DNA of 64,000 nucleotides from assembly GCA_013416455.1 (NCBI GenBank), contig JACCES010000003.1, positions 248,001-312,000 of the forward strand. Reading direction: 5' to 3'. Made by a program: the position numbers and the translations under genes. The DNA is from Alcaligenaceae bacterium (GTDB lineage Bacteria; Pseudomonadota; Gammaproteobacteria; Burkholderiales; Burkholderiaceae_B). The notes below the pieces were generated by a model. That model was not told where the DNA came from. It did not search any database and was given only the letters and a program-made list of their open reading frames with translations. Of this stretch, positions 15,496 to 25,842 are shown in pieces (the first letter of the stretch is position 1; each line of letters starts with the position of its first letter).

Positions 15496-17793
15496 CTAAT
15501 ATTGGTAGGACAAGGAAATACGGAAGCTGCGGCCGGGCTCGGTGTAATAGTCGATGGGCGCATCCGCCGTTCTTCCACTCCCCGCCCTGACGTTCAAGGC
15601 GTTCCAGTATTTCTTGTCGAATACGTTGTAGACGCCTGCGCGCAGCTTCATGCCTTTCACGTTCGCGGGCTTCCACCATGCGGCGAGGTCGAGCAGACCG
15701 AAACCGGGTGCCTGGAAGTCCGTCTCGGGGTCGGTGACTTCGTCACGGTGGCGCACCAAGGTGCCGATCGCTTCGGCGCCCCACTGTTCCTGCCGATAGC
15801 CGATGCCCACGATGGTCTTGAGCGGCGCCACGGAGTTGATGTACTGGCGTGTGTCCTGATCGCGGCCGCGCGCCCACGCCACACTGCCCCAGCCATACCA
15901 ATTGCGGTCGAACTCCCAGTTGCCGCCCAGTTCCGCACCGTAGATGCGCACGCGCGAGCGGTTGGCATAGGCCGTCACGCCAAAGGGGTACATGCCGTCC
16001 CAGGCCGGATTCCACTCGGGCGAATCGGGGGTGAGCGGAACGTTCTCATCGATGAAGTCGCGGTAGCGGTTGTCGAAAACGGCCAGCTGCATTCCCCGCC
16101 GGGCATTGCCGTACTCCAGTCCCAGCTCCCAGCCACGGCTGACCTCGGGGCGCAGATTCGGATTGCCGACGCGCAGATAGGTGCCGGGCACCCCGTAGTT
16201 CAAATAAAGCTGGGTGCTGCTGGGCGCTTTGAATCCATAGCCATACTTGGCATAGAGCGTGAGTTCGTCGGCGGCCTGCATCCTGACCAGCAGCGAGGGC
16301 GAGAAGCGGCCCGCGCTGTTGCCGGGCAGATCGTCGGCATCCGCATTGGGGTTGGCGTCGAAGCCGCCGCCGCCCTGCGGCCGATAGCGGTAGTGGTCGT
16401 AGCGCAATGCGGGCACGATGGCGTAGCGGCCCTCGCTCCATGCAATCTCATCCTCCAGCCATATGGAATAAAGCTGGCCCTTGGCGCCGGCCACATCGGC
16501 CTGATTGGTGTGCAGGAACTCGCATGAACGCGGCCCCAGGCTGTACTGAGGCGGCACGGGCAGCAGGGTTTCGGGGCAGTTGTCGTAACCCGACGAGCTC
16601 TGGTCGCTGCGGCTGGCATACCATTCGGCGCCCATGGCCCAGCGGTGCGTCAAGCCCGCGCCCGTCAGGGTGCCGCCCCACTCGCCCACCGCGCCATGCC
16701 CGCGTTCCTTGATCACATTGCTGCGGCCATAGGGGCCATACGGATAGGCGTAGCCGTAGATCTGGCCGACGGGGAAGGGTCCGAAGGACACATCGCCACG
16801 CGCATCGGGAATGCGAAAGGCATCCTGACGCCCGTCGAGCTCGGTTTCCTGCCAGTACAGCTTGATGTCGGCGTATTCCAGTGCCGCGCGCTCCGCGCGG
16901 GAACGGAATCCATAGCCTGCCCAGACCCGCTGCCGGGAAAGTTCGCTGTGCGTCCAGTTGCTGCCTTCGGGATAGCTGGTGGTCGGCCCCTGCTCCAGCC
17001 GGTTGTCGATGTCGCGGCGCAGGCGGAACGATTCTCCCGACAGGGTGAGACGGTTCACGGAATCCCAGTCGTGCTGGAGCTTGACCAGCACATTGTGCTG
17101 TTTGCTGGTTTCGGGGTTGCGCTGGTCGCGGGTGCTGCCGTAGCCCCCGACACTGCCCATGTTGTCCATTTCATGGCCGCGCCGCAAGCCCGCCTGGATC
17201 AGCCACCGGGTGTCTTCATTGGCCAGGCGCCCGGCCAGGGCGACATGGCCGTCCCAGCCATCGTCCGCCGTGTCGTATCCGGTCTTGAGAAGAGCGCCGA
17301 AATTCTGCCCGGGCGCCAGCAGGTCATCGGGCTGCAGCGTATGGAGGTCGAGATAGCCGGTCAGGGAACCCGAGGCGCTTGCACCGGCGCCGCGGACCAG
17401 ATCCACGCTGGACAGGCTGCTGAAGTCGATGGCGCTCAGGCCGCCCTCTTCGCCGCGCGAGCCGTCGGTCAGCCAGGGCACGCGTATGCCGTCGACCCGG
17501 GTGACGACACGGTCGCGATCCATGCCGCGCACGTTCACGCTGTCCGTCGCCCGGCTGTAGTTCACACCGGCACTGCCGCGCCGCGAGAGATCCTCCCAGC
17601 TGTCGATGTCGCGTTCTTCCAGCACGCTGCGCGTCAGCCGGGTGCTGCCTTCGGGCAGCGCGGCGGCTTCGCCCTGGACTTCGATGACACTGAGACTGGG
17701 CACCGGGCCCGTGCCGCTGGCGGTCTGCGCCTGAACACCGGCTGACAGCCCGGCGAACACGACACTCCCCAGTACATTGAACGATCTCTTCAT
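15496..17793 (-). CDS. hmuR: TonB-dependent haemin receptor HmuR/BhuR
   Basis: This outer-membrane beta-barrel receptor (765 residues) takes haem across the outer membrane. ATG at 17793 gives a signal peptide MKRSFNVLGSVVFAGLSAGVQA. A plug domain follows (about 40-160: TRLTRSVLEERDIDSWEDL, RVDGIRVPWL), then a barrel ending in Tyr (ISLSYQY), as usual for assembly by BAM. Haem-receptor hallmarks are FKAP (in GYGFKAPSSTQLYL) and NPNLRPE. Upstream of the gene is a Fur box overlapping the promoter. Bordetella places hurI-hurR regulators before bhuR; none is found here, where the neighbour is ilvC. Confidence 0.95.
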   Translation of the reverse strand: MKRSFNVLGSVVFAGLSAGVQAQTASGTGPVPSLSVIEVQGEAAALPEGSTRLTRSVLEERDIDSWEDLSRRGSAGVNYSRATDSVNVRGMDRDRVVTRVDGIRVPWLTDGSRGEEGGLSAIDFSSLSSVDLVRGAGASASGSLTGYLDLHTLQPDDLLAPGQNFGALLKTGYDTADDGWDGHVALAGRLANEDTRWLIQAGLRRGHEMDNMGSVGGYGSTRDQRNPETSKQHNVLVKLQHDWDSVNRLTLSGESFRLRRDIDNRLEQGPTTSYPEGSNWTHSELSRQRVWAGYGFRSRAERAALEYADIKLYWQETELDGRQDAFRIPDARGDVSFGPFPVGQIYGYAYPYGPYGRSNVIKERGHGAVGEWGGTLTGAGLTHRWAMGAEWYASRSDQSSSGYDNCPETLLPVPPQYSLGPRSCEFLHTNQADVAGAKGQLYSIWLEDEIAWSEGRYAIVPALRYDHYRYRPQGGGGFDANPNADADDLPGNSAGRFSPSLLVRMQAADELTLYAKYGYGFKAPSSTQLYLNYGVPGTYLRVGNPNLRPEVSRGWELGLEYGNARRGMQLAVFDNRYRDFIDENVPLTPDSPEWNPAWDGMYPFGVTAYANRSRVRIYGAELGGNWEFDRNWYGWGSVAWARGRDQDTRQYINSVAPLKTIVGIGYRQEQWGAEAIGTLVRHRDEVTDPETDFQAPGFGLLDLAAWWKPANVKGMKLRAGVYNVFDKKYWNALNVRAGSGRTADAPIDYYTEPGRSFRISLSYQY

Positions 17794-17837
17794 TCGGTCC
17801 CCCTCTTGCCGGTTTTGATCTTTCCCTATAATCAACT

Positions 17838-17870
17838 GCTAATGATAACTATTCGTATTTTTGCTTGCAA
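17838..17870 (-). promoter_or_regulatory. hmuR promoter with overlapping Fur box
   Basis: On the minus strand, -35 TTGCAA (17870-17865) and -10 TATCAT (17847-17842) are exactly 17 bp apart, 48 nt before the hmuR ATG. A Fur-box-like sequence, GCTAATGATAACTATTCGT (17838-17856 on the plus strand), matches 13 of 19 consensus bases and covers the -10. Iron-loaded Fur bound here would block RNA polymerase. Confidence 0.7.
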
Positions 17871-17947
17871 GAAAATATTGATCCAGATCAAGATTCGTAT
17901 GGCCTTACCCGGCCCATCGAGACAATGGGGCCAAGACCGGCGCGCAC

Positions 17948-17982
17948 GCAAAAAGGCCGCCACGCCAAGAAAGGCGGGGCGG
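17948..17982 (-). terminator. intrinsic terminator of ilvIHC
   Basis: GGCCGCCCCGCC pairs with GGCGTGGCGGCC (one mismatch) around TTTCTT, followed by TTTTT at 17952-17948. It lies about 120 nt past the ilvC stop. The rest of 17983-18103 shows nothing further. Confidence 0.8.
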
Positions 17983-18103
17983 CCCCGAGCCGTGTCTTCG
18001 TGTGCGGTGTGCGGATTGCAACTCGACTGGCGGGCCGCGCATCAAATCCGCATGCACGAACCGGCCAGACGGCACACAGGCGGGCATCCCGCCCGCTACT
18101 GCC

Positions 18104-19135
<1,032 letters not shown>

Positions 19136-19148
19136 TCAATGGGTTTCG

Positions 19149-19640
19149 TTAAAGTTTCAGTACACGTTCACCACGCCCGATGCCCGATACGCCGGTGCGC
19201 ACGGTTTCGAGTATGGCGCTGCGATCGAGCGCGCAGATGAAGGCCTCGATCTTTTCCTGGTCGCCCGTCAGTTCGATGGTATAGACCTTGTCGGTGACGT
19301 CGACGATGTGGCCGCGGAAGATATCGGCCATGCGCTTCATTTCTTCGCGCTCCTTGCCCACGGCCCGCACCTTGATCAGCATGAGCTCGCGCTCGATGTG
19401 CGGGCCTTCGGACAGATCGACCACCTTGACAACGTCCACCAGGCGGTTCAGATGCTTGGTGATCTGCTCGATGATGTCGTCCGAGCCCGTGGTGACAATG
19501 GTCATGCGCGACAGGGTCGCATCTTCGGTGGGCGCCACCGTCAGCGTCTCGATGTTGTAGCCCCGGGCCGAAAACAGCCCCACCACTCGCGACAACGCAC
19601 CTGGTTCGTTTTCCAGAAGGATGGAAATCACATGTTTCAT
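19149..19640 (-). CDS. ilvH: acetolactate synthase small (regulatory) subunit
   Basis: The 163-residue subunit activates IlvI and carries valine feedback inhibition. The N-terminal ACT domain is SILLENEPGALSRVVGLFSARGYNIETL (split here: SILLENEPGALSRV, then GLFSARGYNIETL). A second domain follows from about residue 80. It lies 12 nt after the ilvI stop, so the two subunits are made together. Confidence 0.98.
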   Translation of the reverse strand: MKHVISILLENEPGALSRVVGLFSARGYNIETLTVAPTEDATLSRMTIVTTGSDDIIEQITKHLNRLVDVVKVVDLSEGPHIERELMLIKVRAVGKEREEMKRMADIFRGHIVDVTDKVYTIELTGDQEKIEAFICALDRSAILETVRTGVSGIGRGERVLKL

Positions 19641-19652
19641 CTGTTTTTCTCC

Positions 19653-21374
19653 TTACAGGTCTTCCGAACCGAGCAGCATTTCGGTCAGTCCCCTGCCCGC
19701 TTTCACCATGGGCCAGACGTTTTCCGTCTGGTCGGTGATGAAATCGAGAAACACCAGGCGTTCTTTGTATTTCGTGAAAGCTTCGCGTATCGCCGGTTCG
19801 ACATCGGCGGGATTCTCGATGCGAAGGCCCACATGGCCGTAGCTTTCAACCAGTTTGACGAAGTCGGGCAGCGCGTCGACATAGGATTCGGAATAGCGCG
19901 AGCCGTATTCGATCTGCTGCCATTGGCGCACCATGCCCAGGTAGCGGTTGTTCAGGCAGAGGATCTTGGGCGTCAGGCGGTACTGCTTGCAGGTGGAGAG
20001 TTCCTGGATGTTCATCTGGATGGAGCCTTCGCCGGTCACCACCGCGATGTCGGCATCCGGATTGGCCATCTGGGCCCCCATGGCGTAGGGCAGGCCCACG
20101 CCCATGGTGCCCAGGCCGCCTGAATTCAGCCAGCGGCGCGGCGCGCCGAACTTGTAGTACTGGGCGGCCCACATCTGGTGCTGGCCCACATCGGAAGTGA
20201 CGATGGCATTGCCGCCGGTGACTTCCCACAGTTTCTCGATGACGAACTGCGGCTTGATGATGGTATCGGAGCTTTCATAGGCCAGGCAGTGGCGGCCGCG
20301 CCAGCCTTCGACCTGTTCCCACCATTTGGCAAGGGCCGCGCCGTCGCGCGATGATTCGGCGGCCGCCTGCTCGTACAGGGGCAGCATGTCGTCGAGCACG
20401 TCCTTGACGTTGCCGACGATGGGCACATCGACCCGCACCCGCTTGGAAATCGTCGACGGGTCGATGTCGATGTGGATGATCTTGCGGGGGTTCTGCGAAA
20501 AATGGCGCGGGTTGCCCACCACCCGGTCGTCGAAACGGGCGCCGACGGCCAGCAGCACGTCGCAGTTCTGCATGGCCAGGTTGGCTTCGTAGGTGCCGTG
20601 CATGCCGGGCATGCCCACGAAGCGCGGGTCGCTGGCCGGAAAGGCGCCCAGCGCCATCAGCGTGGTGGTGCAGGGCGCGCCCGTCATGTCGACCAGCCGC
20701 TTCAGTTCTTCGTGGGCACCGGAGGCAATGACGCCGCCGCCCGCGTAGATCATGGGCCGCTCGGCCGCCAGCAGCATCTGCACGGCCTTCTTGATCTGAC
20801 CCTGGTGGCCCCTGGTGACCGGCGCATACGAGCGCATCTTGATCTCGCCGCGCTTGGGCGAGAACTTGCAGGTCGCCATGGTGACGTCCTTGGGGATGTC
20901 CACCAGGACGGGACCGGGCCTGCCGGTGCGCGCGATGTAGAAGGCGCGGCGCATGACCTCGGCCAGATCCTTGACGTCGCGCACCAGGAAGTTGTGCTTG
21001 ACGCAGGGGCGGGTGATGCCGACGGTGTCGCATTCCTGGAAAGCGTCTTCGCCGATGGCGGCCGTGGGTACCTGGCCGCTGAGGATCACCATGGGAATGG
21101 AGTCCATGTAGGCGGTGGCGATGCCGGTGACCGCATTGGTGACGCCGGGACCGCTGGTGACCAGGGCCACGCCGACCTTGTCGGATGAGCGGGAATAGGC
21201 GTCCGCCGCGTGGATGGCCGCCTGTTCGTGGCGCACCAGCACGTGCGTGAAATTGTCTTGCTTGTAGATTGCGTCGTAGATGTAAAGCACTGCGCCGCCG
21301 GGATAGCCGAACACGTGGTCGACCCCTTCTTCGGCAAGGCAGCGCACGACGATATCGGCGCCGGAAAGTTCCAT
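19653..21374 (-). CDS. ilvI: acetolactate synthase large (catalytic) subunit
   Basis: This ThDP/FAD enzyme condenses pyruvate with pyruvate or 2-oxobutyrate. The length is 573 residues. The N-terminal PYR domain has VFGYPGGAVLYIYD and the catalytic Glu in RHEQAAIHAADAY. The C-terminal PP domain has the ThDP motif as GEGSIQMNIQEL, with Glu where GDGS is more usual; this variant is common in betaproteobacteria. ATG at 21374 (MELSGAD) is preferred to one three codons upstream, because AAAGGA then lies 9 nt away. A leader of more than 250 nt with a hairpin/T-run precedes it. Confidence 0.96.
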   Translation of the reverse strand: MELSGADIVVRCLAEEGVDHVFGYPGGAVLYIYDAIYKQDNFTHVLVRHEQAAIHAADAYSRSSDKVGVALVTSGPGVTNAVTGIATAYMDSIPMVILSGQVPTAAIGEDAFQECDTVGITRPCVKHNFLVRDVKDLAEVMRRAFYIARTGRPGPVLVDIPKDVTMATCKFSPKRGEIKMRSYAPVTRGHQGQIKKAVQMLLAAERPMIYAGGGVIASGAHEELKRLVDMTGAPCTTTLMALGAFPASDPRFVGMPGMHGTYEANLAMQNCDVLLAVGARFDDRVVGNPRHFSQNPRKIIHIDIDPSTISKRVRVDVPIVGNVKDVLDDMLPLYEQAAAESSRDGAALAKWWEQVEGWRGRHCLAYESSDTIIKPQFVIEKLWEVTGGNAIVTSDVGQHQMWAAQYYKFGAPRRWLNSGGLGTMGVGLPYAMGAQMANPDADIAVVTGEGSIQMNIQELSTCKQYRLTPKILCLNNRYLGMVRQWQQIEYGSRYSESYVDALPDFVKLVESYGHVGLRIENPADVEPAIREAFTKYKERLVFLDFITDQTENVWPMVKAGRGLTEMLLGSEDL

Positions 21375-21802
21375 GTTGTTCATTCCTTTCGAAACCAGTA
21401 CCCATGCCCCGGCCGGCACGATGCCCGAACAGCGGACGGCAATGACAACATGCCCTGGCGCTTCATGGCTCACGGAACCATTCCACCCAGCCACCTTGCC
21501 ACCCCGGCCGTGCTCACCGAAACACGGTACGCGCGCTCTTTGAGCGCTGAGGTAGAAACGAAAAGCCCGGCAACACGCGCTTGTGGCGCGGCCAGCGGCA
21601 GGTATAGTAAAAGGGCGCAAAAAACCGGGCGGATAGCCCGGGAAAAAGAGCCTGTATCGATCTTCGTAAAGGATGTGACCAAAAATCGACCAGCTACTTT
21701 AACCCTTTGCGCAGCGCTAGGCAAATTGCCGCGCCGTCACTGATGACGCCCTCCTGCCCGCAGCCTCTATACTTTCCTCATCGCGAGCACGGCTGCCCCG
21801 GC
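21375..21802. other. divergent ilvI / FUSC intergenic leader region
   Basis: These 428 bases hold no convincing gene. They contain a perfect 6-bp hairpin GCGCTC/GAGCGC at 21534-21548 and a minus-strand terminator-like hairpin at 21619-21641. Both lie upstream of ilvI. I found no short leader peptide rich in Leu, Ile or Val codons. Confidence 0.5.
21619..21641 (-). terminator. possible ilvIHC attenuator hairpin
   Basis: On the minus strand CCGGGC pairs with GCCCGG around TATCC and is followed by TTTTTT. No minus-strand gene lies immediately upstream, since the neighbour is divergent. It therefore ends a transcript that begins in the leader, which suggests attenuation of ilvIHC. It lies 245 nt before the ilvI ATG. 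Confidence 0.5.
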
Positions 21803-24094
21803 ATGATCAGACCCCTTCCCCGCCTCGAACGCTTTCTGTACAGCCACCACCTGTTCGGCGGGGCGCGCCAGGCGTTCGGCGTCATACTGCCGGCCCTGGT
21901 GCTGGGCGGCCTGATGGGGCATTTCGATCACGGCATGACGGCCGCCGCGGGCGCCGCCTGCGTCGCCATCCTGGACCAGCCGGGCGGGCCGCGGCGCTAC
22001 GGCATACAGGGCATGGCCGCCGCCGTGCTGCTGGGCTCGGTCACCGTGGCGGCGGTCGGGCTGGCGGGCATCCATCCCCTGCTGCTGTGGCTGGTGGTGC
22101 CGCTGCTGTGTTTCGTGTTTTCCATGTTCACCGTGTTCGGCAAACAGGGCGGGCTGCTGGGCTTCGCCTGCCTGCTGATCATGGCGCTGACCATGCGGGC
22201 CCGGCTCGGCCTGCCTGATGTATGGATATACACTGTATATTCACTCGGCGGCAGCCTGTTCTATTTCGCGTACAGTTACCTGGTGCACAGGCTGTCCTGG
22301 CACCGCGAGGAGCAGCAGGCCCTGTCGGCCGCGCTCTTCGCCACCGCCGACTATATGAAGGCGCGCTCGGCGCTGTACGACCCGGAAGCCGACCTGGACA
22401 CCTGCTACCGCGATATGGTGCGCGCCCAGCTGGAAATGACGGAAGCGCAGCAGGCCGCACGCGACACGGTATTGCGCGAACTGCCGTCCGGAGACCGCCG
22501 CAGCGATCGTTCCCGCGCCGCTTCGCTCAATCTTTTCATCGATATGGTGGCCCTGCTGGACACGCTGGTGGCCACTCATACGGACTATGTAACGCTGCGC
22601 AAGCATTTCAGCGAAGGCGACGCCTTGCTGTTCCCTCGCGACGCCCTGCGCAAACTGGCCGCCAATGTCGAACTGATCGCCCTGAATGTGGCCCGCAACC
22701 GGCGCCAGCGGGTGCGCAACAGCGTGAAACCGGAACTGCGCGCACTGGAGTTCGAACTTCTGGAACTGCGGCAGCAGGGGTTCGATCGCCAGGCCCCCGA
22801 GGTTCATGCCCTGCTGCAGCAGGTATCGCGCAGGCTGCGCCGGGCCGGCGATCTGGTGGTGCGCATGGCGGACAACACCCGCCGCGGGAGCACGACGGAA
22901 CTCGTGGACCGGCGCCTGGATCGCGCCCTGGACCGTTTTCTGTCGCGCCGGAAATGGCGGATCGGCATGCTCACCAGCAATCTGCGCCTGGACTCGCCCC
23001 ACTTCCGCTATGCCGTGCGCGTCATGGTGGCGGCCGCGGCCGGCATGACGCTGGCCACCGTCATCGGTCAATGGCTGACGCGCTTCGTGGTACCGGGATG
23101 GGTCATCCACGACTATTGGGTGCTGCTGACCATACTGGTGATCATGAAGCCCGGCTTCGCCCTGACCCGCCAGCGCAATGGATGGCGGCTGACGGGGACG
23201 CTGATCGGCTGCGTCCTGATGCTGGTGATCCTCGACCGGTTCGAGGATCAGCACACGCTTTTCGGCTTGCTCCTGCTGACCGGTGTGCTGTGGTACGCCC
23301 TGCTGCAGGTGCACTTCATGCTCGCCGCCGCCGCCAATACCGTGTTCGTGCTGCTGACCTTTCATTTCCTCAGCCCGCAGGAAACCTTCGCCATCGGCGA
23401 GCGCGTGGTCGATACGCTGCTGGCCAGCGGCATCGCCCTGCTGTGCAGCTACTACGTGCTGCCCTGGTGGGAAAGCAACTACATGGGGTCGCTGGCCAGC
23501 GCGCTGCGGCGCGCCAACTTGCGCTTTCTGCGCAGCGGGCTGCGCTATGCCGAACTGACGCGGCAATTGCGCGCCGCCGGCCGTGGCGGCGATGCGGCCG
23601 CCGAACCGCCGGCCCGGAACCTGGCCGCCGTCCAGCACGATGCCGAACTGCAATGGCGGGTCGACAGGAAGAACATGCACATTGCCTTCGGCAACTTCGC
23701 CGGCGCCTTCTACCGGATGATGGCCGAGCCTGTGAAGCGGCAACGCAATGTGAAGGCGCTGAACGCCCTGATGACCCAGCACCACACACTGGCGTCGCAT
23801 GTGAGCGCCACCGTTCCCCTGCTTGCGGAAATGGACGAGGTGCCGGCGGATGTATGCGGGACTCTGCGGCAGATCGAATCCGACCTGGCGGGCGGCGGCG
23901 AGGCCGGCCGGGGCGCGGGCGGGGCCATCGACGTCGGCGGCCACGCGGCGCTGGCCTATCCGCTGCGCCAGATGCGGGCCGCCGCCGCGCTGATCGACGA
24001 GCAGACCCGCCAGGTCGTCGCCGACACCACGGCGAATGAGCGTAACGGCGCGGGCATGGAAGCCCCCGCCCCCAGGCCGGAGCAACAGGCCTGA
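21803..24094 (+). CDS. FUSC-family membrane protein (YccS/YhfK-like)
   Basis: A 763-residue inner-membrane protein of the fusaric-acid-resistance / aromatic-acid-exporter-like superfamily. Two blocks of membrane helices (about 20-150 and 400-530) are separated by a long cytoplasmic alpha-helical region. Landmarks are GARQAFGVILPALVLGG and, in the second block, VIHDYWVLLTILVIMKPGF. The related YccS proteins have no proven substrate; export of aromatic acids or polyamines is speculation. ATG at 21803 (MIRPLPRLERF) starts just before the conserved HLFGGARQAF. Upstream in-frame ATGs at 21707 and 21743 give unrelated extensions. It diverges from ilvI. Confidence 0.88.
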   Translation: MIRPLPRLERFLYSHHLFGGARQAFGVILPALVLGGLMGHFDHGMTAAAGAACVAILDQPGGPRRYGIQGMAAAVLLGSVTVAAVGLAGIHPLLLWLVVPLLCFVFSMFTVFGKQGGLLGFACLLIMALTMRARLGLPDVWIYTVYSLGGSLFYFAYSYLVHRLSWHREEQQALSAALFATADYMKARSALYDPEADLDTCYRDMVRAQLEMTEAQQAARDTVLRELPSGDRRSDRSRAASLNLFIDMVALLDTLVATHTDYVTLRKHFSEGDALLFPRDALRKLAANVELIALNVARNRRQRVRNSVKPELRALEFELLELRQQGFDRQAPEVHALLQQVSRRLRRAGDLVVRMADNTRRGSTTELVDRRLDRALDRFLSRRKWRIGMLTSNLRLDSPHFRYAVRVMVAAAAGMTLATVIGQWLTRFVVPGWVIHDYWVLLTILVIMKPGFALTRQRNGWRLTGTLIGCVLMLVILDRFEDQHTLFGLLLLTGVLWYALLQVHFMLAAAANTVFVLLTFHFLSPQETFAIGERVVDTLLASGIALLCSYYVLPWWESNYMGSLASALRRANLRFLRSGLRYAELTRQLRAAGRGGDAAAEPPARNLAAVQHDAELQWRVDRKNMHIAFGNFAGAFYRMMAEPVKRQRNVKALNALMTQHHTLASHVSATVPLLAEMDEVPADVCGTLRQIESDLAGGGEAGRGAGGAIDVGGHAALAYPLRQMRAAAALIDEQTRQVVADTTANERNGAGMEAPAPRPEQQA

Positions 24095-24154
24095 GGCCGT
24101 TCCACTCGCGGCCCGTGCCCGGCGCGGCGCAAGACTAAAGACGCACGCGCGGGG

Positions 24155-24907
24155 TCAGCGGCGGAACACCAGGCGTTCCGGGGTCGAAGCATCCGCCGCA
24201 TAGGCATAGTCTTCGCTGGCGAAGCCCTTGAGGTCTTCGGGGTTTTCGATGCGGTGGTCGATCACATGACGCGCCATGAGCCCGCGCGCCCGTTTGGCAT
24301 GGAAGCTGATGACCTTCCAGGCGTCGCCCTTGCGCTCCTGGAAGACGCACTGGATCACCCTGGCGTCGAGCGCCTTGAGATCCACGGCCTTGAAATACTC
24401 TTCCGATGCCAGATTGAGGACCAGTCCATCGCCCAGCTCGTTCAGATGGTCGGCAATGCGCCGGCCCCAGAAGGCATACAGATTGGCCCCGCGTTGATTG
24501 GGCAGGCGGGTGCCCATTTCCAGCCGGTAGGGCCGCATCAGGTCCAGCGGACGCAATACCCCGTACAGACCGCTGAGCATGACCACATGCCGCTGCGCCC
24601 ATTCCAGGTCATCATCGGACAGCTCGGCGGCGCGCAGGCCTTCATAGACGTCGCCATTGAAAGCCAGAATGGCCTGGCGCGCGCTCTGCGTGTCGAAGGA
24701 AGGCCGCCATTCGGCATAGCGCCCGACATTGAGTTCGGCCAGCGCCGCGCTCAGCTTCATGAGCGAACCGATCTCTTCGGCCGATTTCCCGCGCAGCACC
24801 TCGATGAGCTCGGCCGCCTGGTCGGCGAACAGGGGCTGGGTGTGCAGCGTCGTGCGCACGGGCGTGTCGTAATCCAGCTTCTTGGCTGGTGAAAGAAGCA
24901 ACAGCAT
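24155..24907 (-). CDS. yaaA: peroxide-stress protein YaaA
   Basis: DUF328 family, 250 residues. The N-terminal hallmark LLLLSPAKKLDYDTP is intact, with LSGLYGVLRPLDLMRPYRLEMG in the middle and CISF-type WKVISFHAKRARGLMARHVI near the end. In E. coli YaaA lowers free iron during hydrogen peroxide stress and binds DNA. It is convergent with the FUSC gene (about 60 bp apart) and is followed on its 5' side by bdhA on the same strand. Confidence 0.95.
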   Translation of the reverse strand: MLLLLSPAKKLDYDTPVRTTLHTQPLFADQAAELIEVLRGKSAEEIGSLMKLSAALAELNVGRYAEWRPSFDTQSARQAILAFNGDVYEGLRAAELSDDDLEWAQRHVVMLSGLYGVLRPLDLMRPYRLEMGTRLPNQRGANLYAFWGRRIADHLNELGDGLVLNLASEEYFKAVDLKALDARVIQCVFQERKGDAWKVISFHAKRARGLMARHVIDHRIENPEDLKGFASEDYAYAADASTPERLVFRR

Positions 24908-24943
24908 GCTGACTCCGTCAGTGGGGAAACACAGGGCGCGTGG

Positions 24944-25726
24944 TCAACGGGCCGTCCAGCCGCCATCCATGCTCAGATGGGCGCCGGTCATCTGCGAAGC
25001 GGCTTCGGAACACAGGAACACGGCGGCCTGGCCGAGCTGATCCGGCGTGACGAATTCGAGCGAAGGCTGCTTCTCGGCAAGCAGTTCGCGCGCGGCGGCT
25101 TCGATATCGGTTCCGTTCTTTTCGGCCAGGGCTTCGATCTGGCGCTCGACCAGGGCGGTGCGGACCCAGCCCGGGCAGATGGCGTTGCAGGTGATGCCCT
25201 GGCCGGCGGTTTCGAGCGCCGTGACCTTGGTGAGGCCCATCACGGCATGCTTGGCGGCCACATAGGCGGATTTCTGCGGCGAAGCGACCAGGCCGTGGGC
25301 AGAGGCGATATTCACGATACGCCCCCAGCCCTGCTTCTTCATGTGAGGCAGCGCCGCCGCGGAACCATGAAAGACGGCCGAAAGATTGAGCGCGATGATG
25401 GCATCCCAGCGCTCGGCGGGAAAATCCTCGATCAGCGCCGTATGCTGAATCCCCGCATTGTTCACCAGTATGTGGATGCCGCCCATGGCCTTGATGGCTT
25501 CGTCGATGAACTGCCGCGTGGCGTCCCCGTTCGAGAGGTCGGCGCCGATGTAATGGGCGCGCACACCGAATTCGGTTTCGATGCCGCTGCGTGTACGCTC
25601 GATCTGGTCCGCGTCGCCGAAACCGTTGATGACGACTTCGGCTCCGTTGGCGGCGAGCTGGCGCGCAATGGCCAGGCCGATGCCGCTGGTGGAGCCGGTG
25701 ACTACCGCTTTCTTGCCTTTGAGCAT
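24944..25726 (-). CDS. bdhA: D-3-hydroxybutyrate dehydrogenase
   Basis: This classical short-chain dehydrogenase (260 residues) interconverts 3-hydroxybutyrate and acetoacetate with NAD. It connects poly-hydroxybutyrate or ketone-body use to acetyl-CoA. The cofactor motif TGSTSGIG is at 10-17, NNAG at 89-92, catalytic Ser142 and YVAAK with Tyr155 and Lys159. The C-terminal MTGAHLSMDGGWTAR is typical of this subfamily, as are HTALIEDFP and the conserved substrate-binding lysines and histidines. ATG at 25726 is the natural family start. Confidence 0.93.
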   Translation of the reverse strand: MLKGKKAVVTGSTSGIGLAIARQLAANGAEVVINGFGDADQIERTRSGIETEFGVRAHYIGADLSNGDATRQFIDEAIKAMGGIHILVNNAGIQHTALIEDFPAERWDAIIALNLSAVFHGSAAALPHMKKQGWGRIVNIASAHGLVASPQKSAYVAAKHAVMGLTKVTALETAGQGITCNAICPGWVRTALVERQIEALAEKNGTDIEAAARELLAEKQPSLEFVTPDQLGQAAVFLCSEAASQMTGAHLSMDGGWTAR

Positions 25727-25842
25727 GATGTTTCCTCTCGTTTCTTGCATGTGAGCAACTGAAAAGCAATGGCATGAGTGTAGCGCCTGCCCATGGCAAC
25801 GCCACCGCGCGCGGCACCGGCCCCTGCTGCCGGGCCGCCCGC

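Noticed and set aside
21470-21724. An 84-codon minus-strand frame in the ilvI leader, considered as a leader peptide.
   Set aside because: It has no cluster of Leu, Ile or Val codons before the hairpin and runs through the terminator, unlike known ilv leaders.
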